Source: Oscheius dolichura
Lineage: Eukaryota > Nematoda > Chromadorea > Rhabditida > Rhabditidae
DNA: 64,000 nucleotides
Direction: 5' to 3'
Assembly (NCBI GenBank): GCA_932521035.1
Contig: OW051497.1
Location: 7,874,001-7,938,000, forward strand
The position numbers were made by a program, and so were the translations under genes. Shown here one piece after another: positions 24,204-35,690 of the stretch (within the stretch, counting starts at the first letter, position 1; each line of letters begins with the position of its first letter). A model generated the notes under the pieces. The model ran no database searches and was not told where the DNA came from. It saw only the letters and a program-made list of their open reading frames with translations.

Positions 24204-25360
24204 TCTGAAAATGAGCACTTTATAAAAGAGTTGGGGACTAAGAACTAAGTAGAAGTAGAAGAGAGAAGGCCGATCGATGGAATAGAAAAGGTGAGAGAAT
24301 ACGGAAGTAGATTTGAATATCTGGGAGCCGAGGAACTCATGAGAGGAGTCGAGCTCCCTCCGGCAAGCGGAAACATCGCATTGGCACCTGGGGCGGGGCT
24401 TCTATTCAGATTACAAGAACACCGTTACCATGGAGACGAAGATATTGAACAAAGTTCGGGCAGACGCGAGAAAAAAAAGATAAGACCGGGGCGGGGATAA
24501 CCTAGAAAAATGATCATAATCTTATGATCGTAACGGCAAATGATTTTGTTAACGATCCATCATATTCTTGGGTCAGAGCTGTTTTTCCCGCTCTCTCTCT
24601 CGACTCACCCCGTTTTCGGAGATCATTTGAAGAGCTTTCACAAACAATCCAAAGGGCACTATAGATAAGAGAGAAAGGAGGAAGATGTGAGATGTGAGGA
24701 GAGGAATCTGGTGAAAAACGATTCGACGTAGAGGCAATTAGTAAGAGAAGAAGTAGTCATGTCTATTCAGACTAACAACTGGTGCGAGTAGAGAGGCAAA
24801 AGGGGTGTTGGATAGCTCTCACAAGTTCATGTAAAGTTCACTTCTTGAGCATGTTAAAGTTCACTGCCTCGTCTCTGATGCCAGATTGAAGGGTACATCG
24901 GAAAAGTACTTTTAGGATTAAGAAGGCAGCCCCCTCTTTCCGCCCAAGTACAACTCGCAAAAAATATTTGACATAACATAGATGGATGGGGCAGGTTGTC
25001 GGGCAGGCGAGATGGTGGTTGTGTGAAGGAAGGCCTGAACAAATAGCCTACACACACTGACTATGTCAGATACTGTGTTTTCGGTGGGGAAACGGTTTGG
25101 AACATGATAAAGCAGAGAGGAAGAAAATCAATAGACAAAACAGTGCTGGGTAATATGGTGATGCTGTGATCAATCACATTATCAGTCACGAAACAGACCG
25201 GTTTGGGTGGTTTTCTCTTCCACCTCAAAGGCTTTTGGGAATGACGGAGATCAAAAAATGACAACTTACTTTAAAAGACTTTGATATTTGAGAGATGTTG
25301 CTAAGAATAGTGCACGGAGGTTCAGTAGGTGGCAAGTCTGGCATTTTGAATTACCCCCCT
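24204..25360. other. Upstream region of the APP-like gene, gene-poor
   Basis: Follows the apl-1 start on its 5' side, so promoter and outron sequence is expected here. I see no exon with recognisable content. A TTTAAAGGGCAG repeat-end-like sequence at 24108-24122 lies just inside the first intron. Confidence 0.35.
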
Positions 25361-25726
25361 TTAGATGTTTACGATTAAGACTCTTTTCAGTGCTTGAAAA
25401 GCAACCAATCCTTTGTTAGGGTCACATTTTCCCTCGCTCCTTGAAGCGGGGCTGATAGCCGTGTCTGTCCCATATAGTCCCGCGTTCTCTCGTAAAGTAC
25501 GGGCCCGTTTGAAATCGATTTGTTTTAGTGCGGTCCTTGAATCACGAAGATGATTCACACGGCGGATGGACGCGGCTGACATAAATGATAAACTGTACGC
25601 ACACCAGGCGGCCCTCTCTATGCTTATCTCTGTGAGGAGGCTGTTTGCTCGACCAGAGGCATTTCTGATAACATCGACCGGGGCGAGAGCGAGACCGTGT
25701 GCGGTCAGACAGACTAAGACGAGCAT
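25361..25726 (-). CDS. Candidate single-exon secreted protein
   Basis: A 121-residue frame starting MLVLVCLTAHGLALAP, which reads as a short signal peptide with a plausible cleavage after ALA. The mature part is basic, with single Cys residues (AAWCAYS and EGKCDPN) and no known motif. It is isolated in a gene-poor stretch, so coding status is uncertain. It could be a chance frame. Confidence 0.3.
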   Translation of the reverse strand: MLVLVCLTAHGLALAPVDVIRNASGRANSLLTEISIERAAWCAYSLSFMSAASIRRVNHLRDSRTALKQIDFKRARTLRENAGLYGTDTAISPASRSEGKCDPNKGLVAFQALKRVLIVNI

Positions 25727-28700
25727 TTCTAGGCTAGGAAAGAGAGAGAAAAAAAAGCAGAACTATTATCATTTAGAACGGCAAGAGACGTGTTTTCAAG
25801 GAAATAGTCCCAGCAGTCACAAAGAACTGTTACGGGCTGGAACTTGTTATGTCGGAGAGATATTCGAGACTATATGGACAGGACGATTGTCCTTCACGAA
25901 AATACATGTCACAAGAAGAAAATGAGTCGTGAAGACCGCCAAATGAGTGGCAAAAAACGAACAGGTAAGGTCATGTGCCTCCCTGCGCGGCGGAAAGTCA
26001 AGAAACGATCTTCAAGACAATTTAGTCCGTTTTCCTCGTTCAAGAATTGTTAGTCCCAAACGGCGCGGAAAAAAGCAAATATTTCACTCCCTGTCACAAT
26101 TGGTTAAATTTTCTCAATGGCGGTGTGAGGTTTGGTTGTATGTGCGCGAAAGAGAGAGATAGAGGGAGACAGAAAGAGAGCGGGGAGGTATGACAGTAAG
26201 CGATCGATTGTCAACCGGCCCTCGTCCCTCGCTTGCATGTTTGTACGTCAGCCCTGCAGGTTGTGTTCTTCTCTCGTCGCTCTCTCTCTCACTTTTTCCC
26301 CACGGCCGATCAAGCATGTGCCCCAGTCGTTCTTTTGTTTTGAAGAAGACGACCAGGCCTATTGTAACATGGAACGGACATTGCGGTCATTGTCGAAGTT
26401 GTACCTTCGTCAAAACGCGTTCTTCTCTCCGTAAAATGTTTACGATTAAGGAGTAGAAATTAACCGAACTATTTCTTTCCGTTTAAAGATAAAAGATCAG
26501 GACATATTTAAGAAGGAGTGAACGTTCCATAGAGGCAAACACTTAAAAATTATCTTGACGCGGCATCTAAAATGGGTAAAAACGCCTGTCAGTAGCAGGA
26601 GGGCCATCGAGAGTTCATTTATATCACCGATTGAATTTCACCCCTATTGGAGGTCGAAGGCAACTGGATTTCAAGGCTAGTTATGGAAAAAAAGTACGAG
26701 ATTAGAAAGTAGATGAGTAGAGACCAGCAAGTGATCGAAATGACCCCGCGAATGAACGGGAGCACAACCAGGAAAAAAACACTTTATAATTGATGGAACA
26801 GCTAGTCTTCTAAGGGAATAGGAGGAAATTCCAGGTGCTAGCTAGCTTTGCAGCTGCGCCTGCTGACAATTGAAGCTAATGAGCCGTCGGCTGACATTCG
26901 CACCCGGTTGAAGATGAATACAAGGAGAGGAGGGAGAAGTGATAAAAAGTGTGAGGCACATGACGCGGTAACCCAGAGCCCGGACCTTCTGGTTAGGCGA
27001 TTCATTGATCAATGAAAGCGGGGCAGGTGTTTAATGCTTCTAGATAATGGGAGTGGAACATTTTTGAACAGAAAACTAAGCTAGGGAGAGACTGGCCGAC
27101 CCTAAAGCGGCTTGTCTTCCATTTAATCTAAGAGAAAGGCGGGAGAAAATATCGAGGATAAGAGTCGGCTTGACTTGAATAAAAACAAGCAAAATCGGGG
27201 CCGAGTCGGCATTTCCTAACACTTAGACAAATTCCTTCCGGCGACCTTCGTCTGCTTCTTTGACGCTCACACAAATCGCCCGAAGAGGGCTCCCTGGAAA
27301 CGGAAGCGACCGCGCAATTCCACGGGGAATCCACTTCAAGAGGGAGGAGATACTCACTTAACATGCTTTTAAAAACAAAAATTAGTCCAAGTAGGTGGTC
27401 GCGATGATGAAAAAAATGGGCCAGTTTGGCAGGGATTGATGTATGGTGACAAGAAGGCAGAAGGAAGTAGTAAGAATTAAAGAAATAGAAGTAAAGTTGT
27501 CTTTGCCACGTTGGGAAACTAGTGGCTACAGTACTGTGACCTTATTCAACAAAGGGAGAATGGATGACTAATCCGCTGAGGTAAAGAGTAGCACTTGTAC
27601 AGACGACAGATGACTAACAGTTTTTCATCATCGGGTTTGTCACCCTGTCGTTCCGTCTGTGTCTGCTCCTGATATTAATTCTTATGCAGAATTTCTCATG
27701 CTCCCCCGTTGGTTAAGAGCTTGTGAAGTGCGCTAATACCTCGCAGAGCCCACGGTGATTAGTGCTAGCTTGAATAATTCCGTGCTGGGCCCACATATCC
27801 CCCTCTCCATATGTTCAAAAGGGGCAATGGCGGTGGCTGTTTATCTAGACCTCTAGAGGGAGCAAGGAAATTAAATTAGCTTTAGTTATTTTTTGGTCAA
27901 TAATTTATTAGCTCAGATGTTATTATTAGAAGCCCACAAAAAAGCAATTCCAATCTCCCCGAACTGGACAACATTCCCCGGTGGTGATCTAGGTGACGAG
28001 GATAGTTTGTGTCTGTCGGCTGCTGCTAGGGGATGTGCGGGGCTTGTTGGAAAAAGTCCGCGTAGCCCTGGGACGCAATTTGCCGGCCAAAATTGGCAAA
28101 CACGATGGTCGTTTCCGTTTATATCAATCCCCAAGTTTTTCAACAGTCGACTATCGCCGAACAATCTGGATAATTATGGATTTGAGGCTGTTGTTTCCAA
28201 CAGGAATCAGACGAAAGTTTCCAAGGGAGAAAGAAGGAGGATTGAAAGCGGCCAGGAATGCCCTCTTAAAGCATATGGTCGTTTGAACAAAACCATAGTG
28301 GATGTGGGTCTGAAAGATTCATGGGGCGCAGGTGCAGCCAACGAGACAAAGGAATATCCATTGGTTGGGACAACCGCTAGCCTTGTGACTAGGATGGGGG
28401 CAAAAAAGTTCGGCCCTGCGGTGTGTGTTCGTCTCTACGTGAACAAATTCGTCTTCTTCTCGTTGAAAATTCACGAGGAAAGAGGGAAGCAGAGACAAAT
28501 ACTCAAATGTGCAATGCAATCAAGGCCGCCTTCTTCAATTTCCCCCTCTCACCCATGACAAAAACTTCTCTAATAAAAGCAATTTCAGTGAGAAAGAGAA
28601 GGCGGAAATGAACCAAAGAGCTCAACTGGATTAAAGGAGATCTCCCCTTTTATAGAAAACGGCAATTAACATGACCTTTTTCTCAGGAAGAGGGCTTATA

Positions 28701-30352
28701 TTCAATAACACGTCTAGGAGCGAAAGATAAACTCCGACTGGAGTCATTCTACGGGTGGAGACAGAATTGAAATCCGAGACCTTCGCCGGAGAACGAGAGA
28801 AAGACATAGCCGGCTGTCAAAACAAACTCCCAGGAATATTTCACATCCATAACAGGTAGCAAACTTCAACATTTAAAGGCTAAATTAAAGTGACAGCGCT
28901 TAAAACTGGGGCACTGCGGGTGATCAGAAAAGAGACAAAGAGACAACATTTTCAGCTAAGAAAAGCGCTAGCCGAAAGAGAAAAGCTTAGCGACTATTAT
29001 GCGGTGCCAAGAAAAGGTCAAGGGTAATTACACAGATGACCCCCTATGTGGAGGTGGGGGCAGAAAGGGTAAGGTAAACAAGAGAAGGAACCGAGGCACC
29101 GACTCTGATGACTAATAGAATTCTTATGAAAAATGGGGAAAATGACAAGAATTATAAGAATAGTTACCGCTTGACTGATCCTTTTCATAGAAATTTCACT
29201 TGGATGTTCGCCAACGGTCCAGTGATTTACGATACAGGCGGTTTGTTACACCGATGAGTAATTTGTTCAATCGGATTCGAAGTTGTGGAGGTTGTATACA
29301 TTAAATTTATACAGCAAATTTGACCCTAATTTGCAAGTGAGTTTGCAATTTCGCAATCTGTCAGCCGCTTCCCATGTCTGCATAATAATGATCCGTTCGT
29401 TTTCATCTCTGGTGACAGATGAAAACGAGGTTAATCTATCATCTCAATCACATAAAAAATAAAGAGGAAATGTGACAGCAGTAATTAATGCAAGAAAAAA
29501 AAGTGGATTTACCCTTCCAGGAAGCATGATACGGAGGAAATTATAGTAACCAGTGAAGACCGCAGCCCGGGGGGTGCGCTGAAGAGGCGCGAGACACCGC
29601 GGTGTGGCGGGAGAACCGCCAGAGATAGTGTAGGCGAGGGTTAGCAATAAGGCCGGAGAGTGCAGAGAACCCCCTGGCTGTCATTGGGAGGTTGGGGGCT
29701 TGCGAGCACTGCACAGGCAAAATAGCGCGTTTATAGAAGAGGCCGCAGACACAATGCGACACAACGGGGGTTGGGTTGAACTAATGCAAATATTGAGTAA
29801 AGTACTCGCCGTTCGAAACTTTGATTTCTAGGAGTGAGCGCTGGGAGAGAGTCAGTTTTATTCGTCATACCCCGTTGGGAATATGCTTGACTGCGGAAGG
29901 GAGAGAGACCGAAAGATTACGACAGGGGCTACCGGCACAGCGCCCAACAACCGAGAGAGACCTAATTGCGAGCTATTATGAGGTAAAATCGGTCAGCTGC
30001 ATAAAATCGGAAAACAGTGTGTGTCCTCAGGCGGAAACTGTTGTGTGTGGTTTCTGCGACGGTTTCACTTCATGTCACATTTCAGAATGTGTGGCAGATG
30101 ATTTCAGGGTAGCGGTCACCAATTAAAAACAGGTTTCAACGTTTAGAAAACGTTCCATTGAGCAATTTTACGTAATAGGGAAGTTGTGACCTCCACTTTG
30201 TAATTTTGAAGGGAAAAGTAGCCTTCGTTCGCTTGTAGTGCTCGGTAAACGTTTACTTCTGACCTACTGTGTGAAAATTAGGCTGTTCTTCTATTTATGG
30301 GTTCTTGTGAGATGTAGTGTGACTCAAAGAATCATTCCTAGAACCCGGTCCC
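25727..30352. other. Gene-poor region, 4.6 kb
   Basis: No frame here has recognisable protein content. The longest, 27893-28558 (+), is 221 codons but has mixed composition, no motif and overlapping frames on both strands. GA-rich and CT-rich patches are common (26140-26310, 28920-29060). It may hold distal regulatory DNA or non-coding transcripts; I cannot tell. Confidence 0.35.
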
Positions 30353-30702
30353 TCAAGAGAACTTCGATGTGGAGCAATCCTTGGCGCCATTTTTGAACAC
30401 CAAGATATTTCTCTCCCATGTTTTTAAGAACAACTCAAGCAGTGAGCTATAACGTTTATAAATGGCCGCCCATTCGTTACAAATACCAAGTTCCACTTGT
30501 TGATAAATGTCTCCAGGGACGACATGTCCAAGTCGGGTGAGCCCCTTTACGTACACTTGGAACATTATGGATAGGACAGCGAGAGAAAAAAGTGTTCTTT
30601 CGATTTAGGGATGAGAGATTGCTTTAAAGAAGTGAAATAAACCGAGGTGAACAAAAACACAAACTACGACTAGCAGACCATCACAAACAAATTCAAATTA
30701 GT

Positions 30703-30834
30703 CTAATCATCTCTACCGTGTAGATCATAGGAGAGGAAACGAAGCTCATTACGAGTCCCTGGTCTCTTGGACTTCTCCGGATTTCCTGGACTATTTGCAA
30801 TTTCGTACAGCGTCTGTGTCTTCCCACGAATGTC
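30703..30834 (-). CDS. Candidate terminal exon of an unknown gene
   Basis: On the minus strand an exon opens after a TTTTTTAG acceptor with DIRGKTQTLYEIANSPG, continues through a Lys/Pro/Arg-rich turn and LRFLSYDLHGRDD, and stops at TAG. Composition and codon usage look like real coding sequence. An upstream exon ending IEAA (near 30877-30895) would keep phase. I do not recognise the family. The frame at 30353-30565 (-) may be unrelated. Confidence 0.35.
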   Translation of the reverse strand, partial: DIRGKTQTLYEIANSPGNPEKSKRPGTRNELRFLSYDLHGRDD

Positions 30835-31362
30835 CTAAAAAAGATATACGGACGACCACAGATGGGCGACACAGCTGCTTCAATCAAAACATAAAAAGAA
30901 CATCTGTCCGGCGTTTTCTCTCATAAATTTATCGTAATGTTCGTTCTCAGATCAAGAAATAAAAACATTTCTGGACAGGTGATCACTGAGAGCATAAATG
31001 TTCTTAGAACCACTCCAATTTGGGTGTTAAGCTGAATCAAAGTTGTTGACAAGACACAACTTAAAGAGTGAAAAACAAAGGGATAGAAGACCGCAGATTT
31101 AGTGAATCAGCACAGCTAATGGCAGAAAAGTTTCTGAAAGGCTCGATCTGTGATAGTCCATGTCAGCGTTCGATTACCGATGAAAGGAGTAAATACGAAG
31201 AAACCCCTCTTAACTATGACTCCCGTAGGCAAGCTGAACTTTGCTCTATTCCCGACTGTCATCCTCCTTGGCTGAGATCCACAAGCCGATTTGCCTATAA
31301 ATCAGTAAGAGTCCATCTACTGCTGTGTATTATCTCCGAGGTCAGTAATAACCTCTCTAAGC

Positions 31363-31885
31363 ATGGCTCTAGCCGGTGAGCTGGACTTTGCTCTGTCGCT
31401 GTCCAAGACGCCTCGTCGGTGCTTCAACTCACCGGGAGCAGTATCCAGCGTTCAATCAGTTCAATGTTACAGAGTTCCGTTTACATTTGTCACCTCTAAT
31501 TCTACAAAAGCTCTTTTTAGCTGAGCCTTCCCAAGTTCTCCACTGAGACTACCTTCGATCTTCGCGAAGCTCTAATGAAACTCGGCATTCGCACAGCATT
31601 CACACAGGGAAAGGTAGATTTCCTGGGGATGTTTCACCGACCTGCCTTTATTGAAAAAGCGGTTCACCAAAGCACAATTATGGTTGGATATTCGAGTTGT
31701 TTAAAATGATTATTCTTCAGGTCGATGAGAAAGGAACAGTGGCAATAGCTGCTACTGCCCTAAAATACATGCCTTATAATCGTGGCCCCCTCTCTACCAG
31801 ATTCGTTGTAGACCATCCCTTCCTTTTCATATTGAAAGTTAAAGATCATGCTGTATTTGTGGGGCAAGTTCATGACTTGAAATAG
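31363..31885 (+). pseudogene. Truncated serpin ('mini-serpin'), fragment or new short form
   Basis: Serpins are protease inhibitors of about 370-400 residues. Here only two ends of the fold are present. Exon 31363-31440 begins MALAGELDFALSLSK, like serpin helix A, with NSPGA after it. Exon 31521-31682 encodes LSLPKFSTETTFDL, helix-I-like sequence and FIEKAVHQS. Exon 31721-31885 carries the reactive-centre hinge VDEKGTVAIAATA, then DHPFLFILK and VFVGQVHD before TAG. The three exons join in phase to 134 residues, but about two thirds of the serpin (sheet A, helices B-H) is missing between 31440 and 31521. Either an internally deleted pseudogene that still has open phase, or a short expressed derivative. 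It cannot fold as an inhibitory serpin. The hinge residues themselves are small, as in inhibitory members. Confidence 0.6.
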
Positions 31886-32237
31886 ACGTTTACTGTCTTA
31901 AATTGCATAAAATAGTGTGTATTTTGCCTTGAAAGAATGTCTGAACAGTCGGTAGCACAAAAGTTTCTCTCCAAGAAGTGTCGTTTCGTAAACTGCTTCC
32001 TCTATTGAGTCCACATTCAAGTCTAACACTTTAAAGGAAGTAACGGTCATGGCAGCCATCCTTGTACCTTTTTGTTTCCCTTTCCAAGTTTCTGTTACAG
32101 CTATCAACAGCCGATCTTCCTAAATGCTTGTGACTTTTCGCAATTGGCGGAACCGCCGACGTTTGAAAAAAAAATGTGGAACCGAATTCCCGAAAGCGAG
32201 AGTACCAGTAAATAAGAGAAGGAAGAGTTTCTACCTG
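31886..32237. other. Collagen upstream region
   Basis: Spacer between the serpin remnant and the collagen promoter. I see no coding exon. Confidence 0.3.
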
Positions 32238-32245
32238 TATAAAAG
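32238..32245 (+). promoter_or_regulatory. TATA box of the collagen gene
   Basis: TATAAAAG lies 42 bp before the collagen ATG with a G-rich base context after it. There is no splice acceptor between it and the ATG, so this transcript probably starts close by and need not be trans-spliced. Confidence 0.6.
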
Positions 32246-32279
32246 GGCAGAGTGAGACGAAAAGAGCGCTATCTCCACC

Positions 32280-33500
32280 ATGGGCAAGCTGATCGTAGCG
32301 GCCTCGGCAGCGACTCTGGTCTTCGTCGGCGGAACTCTCTGGATACTGGCTGGACTCCTCTCCGATATCAACGAATTGAAGGATGAAATCGACGCTGGAA
32401 TGCAGGAGTTTAGAGTTAGTTTCTAGTTGTTTCAATTCAAACACTGATAATAACAGGTACTGTCCGGTGACACTTGGAGCAGGATCATGAACAAGCACGT
32501 CAATCCATCTGGAGCCTCTGACGCTCCTCCAACGTTCGTGACCCTCTTCGCTGGACGTCATAAGAGAAGCAACGAACAGTGTAACTGTGGCCCAAGAAGC
32601 GATGGCTGCCCAGCTGGCCCGCCTGGACCGCCTGGAGGTTTTCTATCCTGAAAATGTCTATATAATTATATAATAGAGCGAGGCGAGGCTGGTGAACCTG
32701 GACCCGATGGAGACGACGGAAAGGCCGGAGCTCCTGGTGTTGTCGTCGCTGTAACTCACGACATTCCCGGCGGTTGTATCAAGTGCCCTGCTGGTGAGAT
32801 CTTCATCTGGTTTGCAAACTGTGAAACATATTTTAGGACCCCCCGGACCCCGTGGACCCGCTGGAAACCAAGGACCCAACGGTAATGCCGCATGATATTG
32901 ATGTAATCTCAATCGTTTCAGGACCCCCTGGAAGACCTGGCCCGAAAGGACCCTTGGGAGGGCCTGGTGGCAGAGGAGGCCCTGGAGAGGTGAGAATATA
33001 AAATCCAAGATGAACAATAATTTCAGCCTGGGGATGCTGGAAAGCCAGGAAATGCCGGCCGCCCTGGACCACCCGGACCCCGCGGAGAGCCCGGAACTGC
33101 TTACAGGTGAATTTCCCTTTAAACAGGATGATGCCAAATATTTTAGACCCGGTAGCCCTGGACGACCCGGGCCTGCTGGTCCCAAGGGACCCCCTGGAGC
33201 TGCTGGAGAGCCTGGAGCACCAGGAAAGGATGGAAATCCAGGTGAGCAGTTAATCCACCGCATCCTGAACAACGTTTTGTGGCGCACTGAAAATTTACCT
33301 TTAAATCTACCTATTTGCAGGAAACAAAGGACAACCCGGTAGAAATGGTCATCCAGGAAAGCACGGAAAGGCTGGAGTTTGCGGAAGGTATTTCAAGAGT
33401 TTGTTGTGTAGTACGCGTGATTTACAGACCGGGAGAGGATGGAAAGCCAGGATCTGACGCCCAATACTGCCCTTGCCCTGCTCGAGCATATTTCGCATAA
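32280..33500 (+). CDS. Nematode cuticle collagen
   Basis: Structural protein secreted by the hypodermis and built into the cuticle. Nine exons (32280-32414, 32457-32637, 32677-32793, 32837-32881, 32922-32989, 33027-33106, 33147-33241, 33321-33387, 33428-33500) give 286 residues. The N-terminal nematode collagen domain has one hydrophobic signal-anchor segment (LVFVGGTLWILAGLL) and a heptad region. The basic HKR site after it matches the usual furin-like cleavage position. The QCNCGPRSDGC cysteine cluster precedes the first Gly-X-Y block. Later interruptions carry GGCIKCPAG and AGVCGRPG. The C-terminus is YCPCPARAYFA. Length, Cys layout and short triplet blocks are typical of cuticle collagens. 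An AATAAA signal follows five bases after the stop. Confidence 0.95.
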
Positions 33501-33504
33501 GGCA

Positions 33505-33510
33505 AATAAA
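33505..33510 (+). terminator. Polyadenylation signal, collagen
   Basis: AATAAA directly after the collagen stop codon. The next gene is convergent and its stop lies only about 35 bp further on, so the two 3' ends nearly meet. Confidence 0.6.
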
Positions 33511-33544
33511 GATTTTGTTCTCACCAATCTTTATTATTCCAACA

Positions 33545-33831
33545 TCAGAGTAATGCGTTATGTGTTACGCTATCACTAAGCCAATAAGCGAGAACGAACA
33601 CTTTCTGTGTTAGGCAAGAGTTATTGCTTCTACAATGCGATTTCAACTTCTGGTTAAGGGAATCAATCTCCAATCCACTATCAGCCGGCCTCAAATAAAT
33701 GGGGGCCTCTTTCCCATCTAAGCTTGCCAACACAATTGCTTCCTTCAGACACTCTCTGGCCAAGCCCCTAGTCGCAAACTCAGTCTGAAATAACGGTATA
33801 TATCATGGCATACTTTCATCGGGGAAACCAT
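33545..33831 (-). CDS. Small hypothetical protein convergent with collagen
   Basis: Two exons (33814-33831 and 33545-33784) give 85 residues, starting MVSPMKTEF and continuing RGLARECLKEAIVLASLDG. The ATG lies 17 bases after a CTATTAG acceptor with no donor nearby, a likely trans-splice site. The protein is soluble, with three Cys (ECLK, SHCRSNNSC) and a hydrophobic VFVLAYWL near the end. I do not recognise a family. The in-phase splice and coding-like composition favour a real gene, but the intron is short (29 nt). Confidence 0.4.
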
Positions 33832-33970
33832 ACGGATCGAGGAAGTCCTAATAGATTCAGAATTCTATATTGAAAGAAAATGTTAAATATACGCCAATGA
33901 AATGTGGCAGGGATGGTCTTTACAACTAAACACGGGAAAAAAAGAAAACGCGAACATATAGAAGCATTTA

Positions 33971-34205
33971 TTATACGGATGCTTGACGAGCAGCTATGGC
34001 GGCCAGCAGATCGGCGACGGTGGCAGACGGATGCAGGCGAAGAGGGCGACCATCAGGTGAAAGCTCGACCACGACGCGGAGCGGCGCAAGAAAGGCAAAG
34101 GACCCGGCGGCACGGGCGACGGAAGAGCCACGAAAACAAACTAAAAACAGTATTAGGCGACTAAAATAAGAGAAACGAAAAACCAACTTTCTGGAGAGAG
34201 GCCAT
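33971..34205 (-). pseudogene. Copy 1 of a small Pro/Arg-rich protein family, frameshifted
   Basis: Exon 1 (34188-34205) encodes MASLQK. After a 47-nt intron the second exon starts FVFVALPSPVPPGPLPFLRR, matching the intact copies. A deletion of about 13 bases relative to them shifts the frame just after LRR. The old reading frame resumes out of phase (RVVVELSPDGRPLRLHPSAT, to 33971), while the new frame stops near 33994. The gene is therefore either dead or encodes a protein with a new C-terminus. The upstream flank (GACACGAATTAACTTTAC, minus-strand promoter side) is shared with the other copies. Confidence 0.6.
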
Positions 34206-34881
34206 GGAGAAGAATGAATGATCTGGCGGGATCCGTTCTAAGACTTGACACGAATTAACTTTACAAAATTTAAACTTCTTTCCAGGCTTCGACCGATCTG
34301 TCTACATTTTCCTATTGGCAAAAGGTGGAGCCCGGTTGCTGACAACGTCGCCGGGCTCGCTCCTCGGTTACTGCCTATTCCGGCCTATAGTAATGAAAGG
34401 CACGTGGGAGGAGGAGCTGCTCGTGAACTGTTGCCTCGTCTTTCCTCTCCACACCAACAGATCTGACCCAGTATTCCACTTAATAAACCTATTGTGTGCC
34501 TCCTTGTATCTCTTTCCTTTGTGAGACGCCAAAGACTCATGAACTATCTATATATCTTATGTCCGTCTGTCGTCATCCAGTTAGGGAACCTTTCGGCGCT
34601 GTTGCATTATCTTCTTGCGATATCCACAAATCTCGATAACAGAAGGAAATTGATAAAGCATACGGTGTTTTAATTGCAATAATGATTCTTATTGAAATGA
34701 TTCCATATTGAAAGAGAGGCAAGATTTGAGAATAACTGTTCTAGTAAGCGATGAATATTTCCCTGAATTTTTAAAACAGCGAGGAAAATACTATTTTCTA
34801 CAATAAGTCAAGTCTATATTCCGTTCAAGTAAAACTAAACCAAAAAACAAGAAAGGAAGAACATATTTATTCCGTTGTCAT
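34206..34881. other. Spacer between small-gene copies
   Basis: Its first 180 bp resemble the upstream flank of the intact copies (the block after GACACGAATTAACTTTACAA). The rest is AT-rich with no exon. Confidence 0.4.
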
Positions 34882-35007
34882 CTAAGAAGGAGGAAGACGA
34901 GCGGCGACCGCTTTATGGAGGTCGGCCAGAGTGGCTCCCGGACGAAAGCGGAGACGCGAAGCAGCCGGCAGCTCGACCACCAGGCGGATAGGACGACCGT
35001 TTCGAGA
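34882..35007 (-). pseudogene. Copy 2 of the small family, 5'-truncated
   Basis: The minus strand encodes RPIRLVVELPAASRLRFRPG and then a segment ending KAVAARLPPS before TAG, aligning with the C-terminal half of the intact copies. Homology stops exactly where the 0.68-kb duplicated segment begins (about 35004), so the 5' half of this copy was lost at the duplication junction. Confidence 0.55.
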
Positions 35008-35690
35008 CAAGGTGCCGCTCTTCCACAAATTTTAGTACGACACATCATTACAAACATGGAAAGAAAAACTGACTACAAGGGACAGATTTGTATAGATAAA
35101 GAGAAGCGTTTTGCATCTAAAATTTTGGGGTCATGCAGAAGCGCTTAGCATGGCGGATCCGTAAACGATTTCTGTACATTGCTTAGTTTCGATGAGAGCT
35201 AGATGTACGTAAGCGTCTCATGATATTTTACAGACATATAACTAATAGTGTATTGTCTAGTAAAAGTTCGAATCTATTTTGCGATCACAACTAAACATGA
35301 GAAAAGAAAAGAAAAAAACCAGAAGAAATTACTCTTTATTTGCCATCATTTGGAGGACGACGAGCGGCGACGGCATTGAAGAAGTCCTCCAGGGTGGAAG
35401 CTGGAGGGAGACGGAGAGGACGGGCACCAGGAAGAAGCTCTGCCACGACGCGGAGAGGGCGGCGAGAGCGGCGCAGGAACGGCAGCGGACCAGGCGGTAC
35501 GGGCGGCGGCAGGGCCACGAAAACAACCTAAAAACAGTAGTAGGAGACTATAATAAAAGAAAATAAAAACTGACCTTCTGGAGCTCGGTCATGGGGAAGA
35601 ATGAATGGTCTGGCCGGGATCCGTCCTAAGTTGACTTGACACGAATTAACTTTACAAAATTTCAACTTGTTTTTGGTCTACGACCGGTCG
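35004..35690. repeat. Direct repeat, left copy (about 0.68 kb)
   Basis: Nearly identical to 43417-44100 in the same orientation, offset 8413 bp, with only scattered substitutions across the first 600 bp. It fades gradually at the right end (CAACTTGTTTTTGG versus CAACGTGTTCTTGG). It contains a complete small gene and its promoter. It brackets the glucan-gene cluster together with its partner. Confidence 0.85.
35336..35592 (-). CDS. Small Pro/Arg-rich protein, copy 3 (intact)
   Basis: Exon 1 (35575-35592) encodes MTELQK. A 47-nt intron follows, then exon 2 (35336-35527), giving 69 residues. The N-terminal part is VVFVALPPPVPPGPLPFLRR, followed by RVVAELLPGARPLRL, a turn, and the C-terminal helix-like LEDFFNAVAARRPP. 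The pattern V-E-L...R-P-L-R-L...T-L-x-D-L is conserved in the other copies, which suggests selection on the C-terminal fold. I do not recognise the family. No signal peptide. Confidence 0.55.

Noticed and set aside
27893-28558. 221-codon plus-strand frame
   Set aside because: No motif, signal, domain or splice context; mixed composition with open frames on both strands. Left as unassigned.
32658-33287. 209-codon open frame antisense to the collagen gene
   Set aside because: It is the mirror of Gly-X-Y repeats (Pro/Gly-rich codons read open on both strands). The sense strand has a complete in-phase collagen exon chain.
34206-34470. Open frames at 34245-34524 (+)
   Set aside because: They fall in the conserved upstream flank of the small-gene family, which explains the similarity to 35600-35760 without coding.
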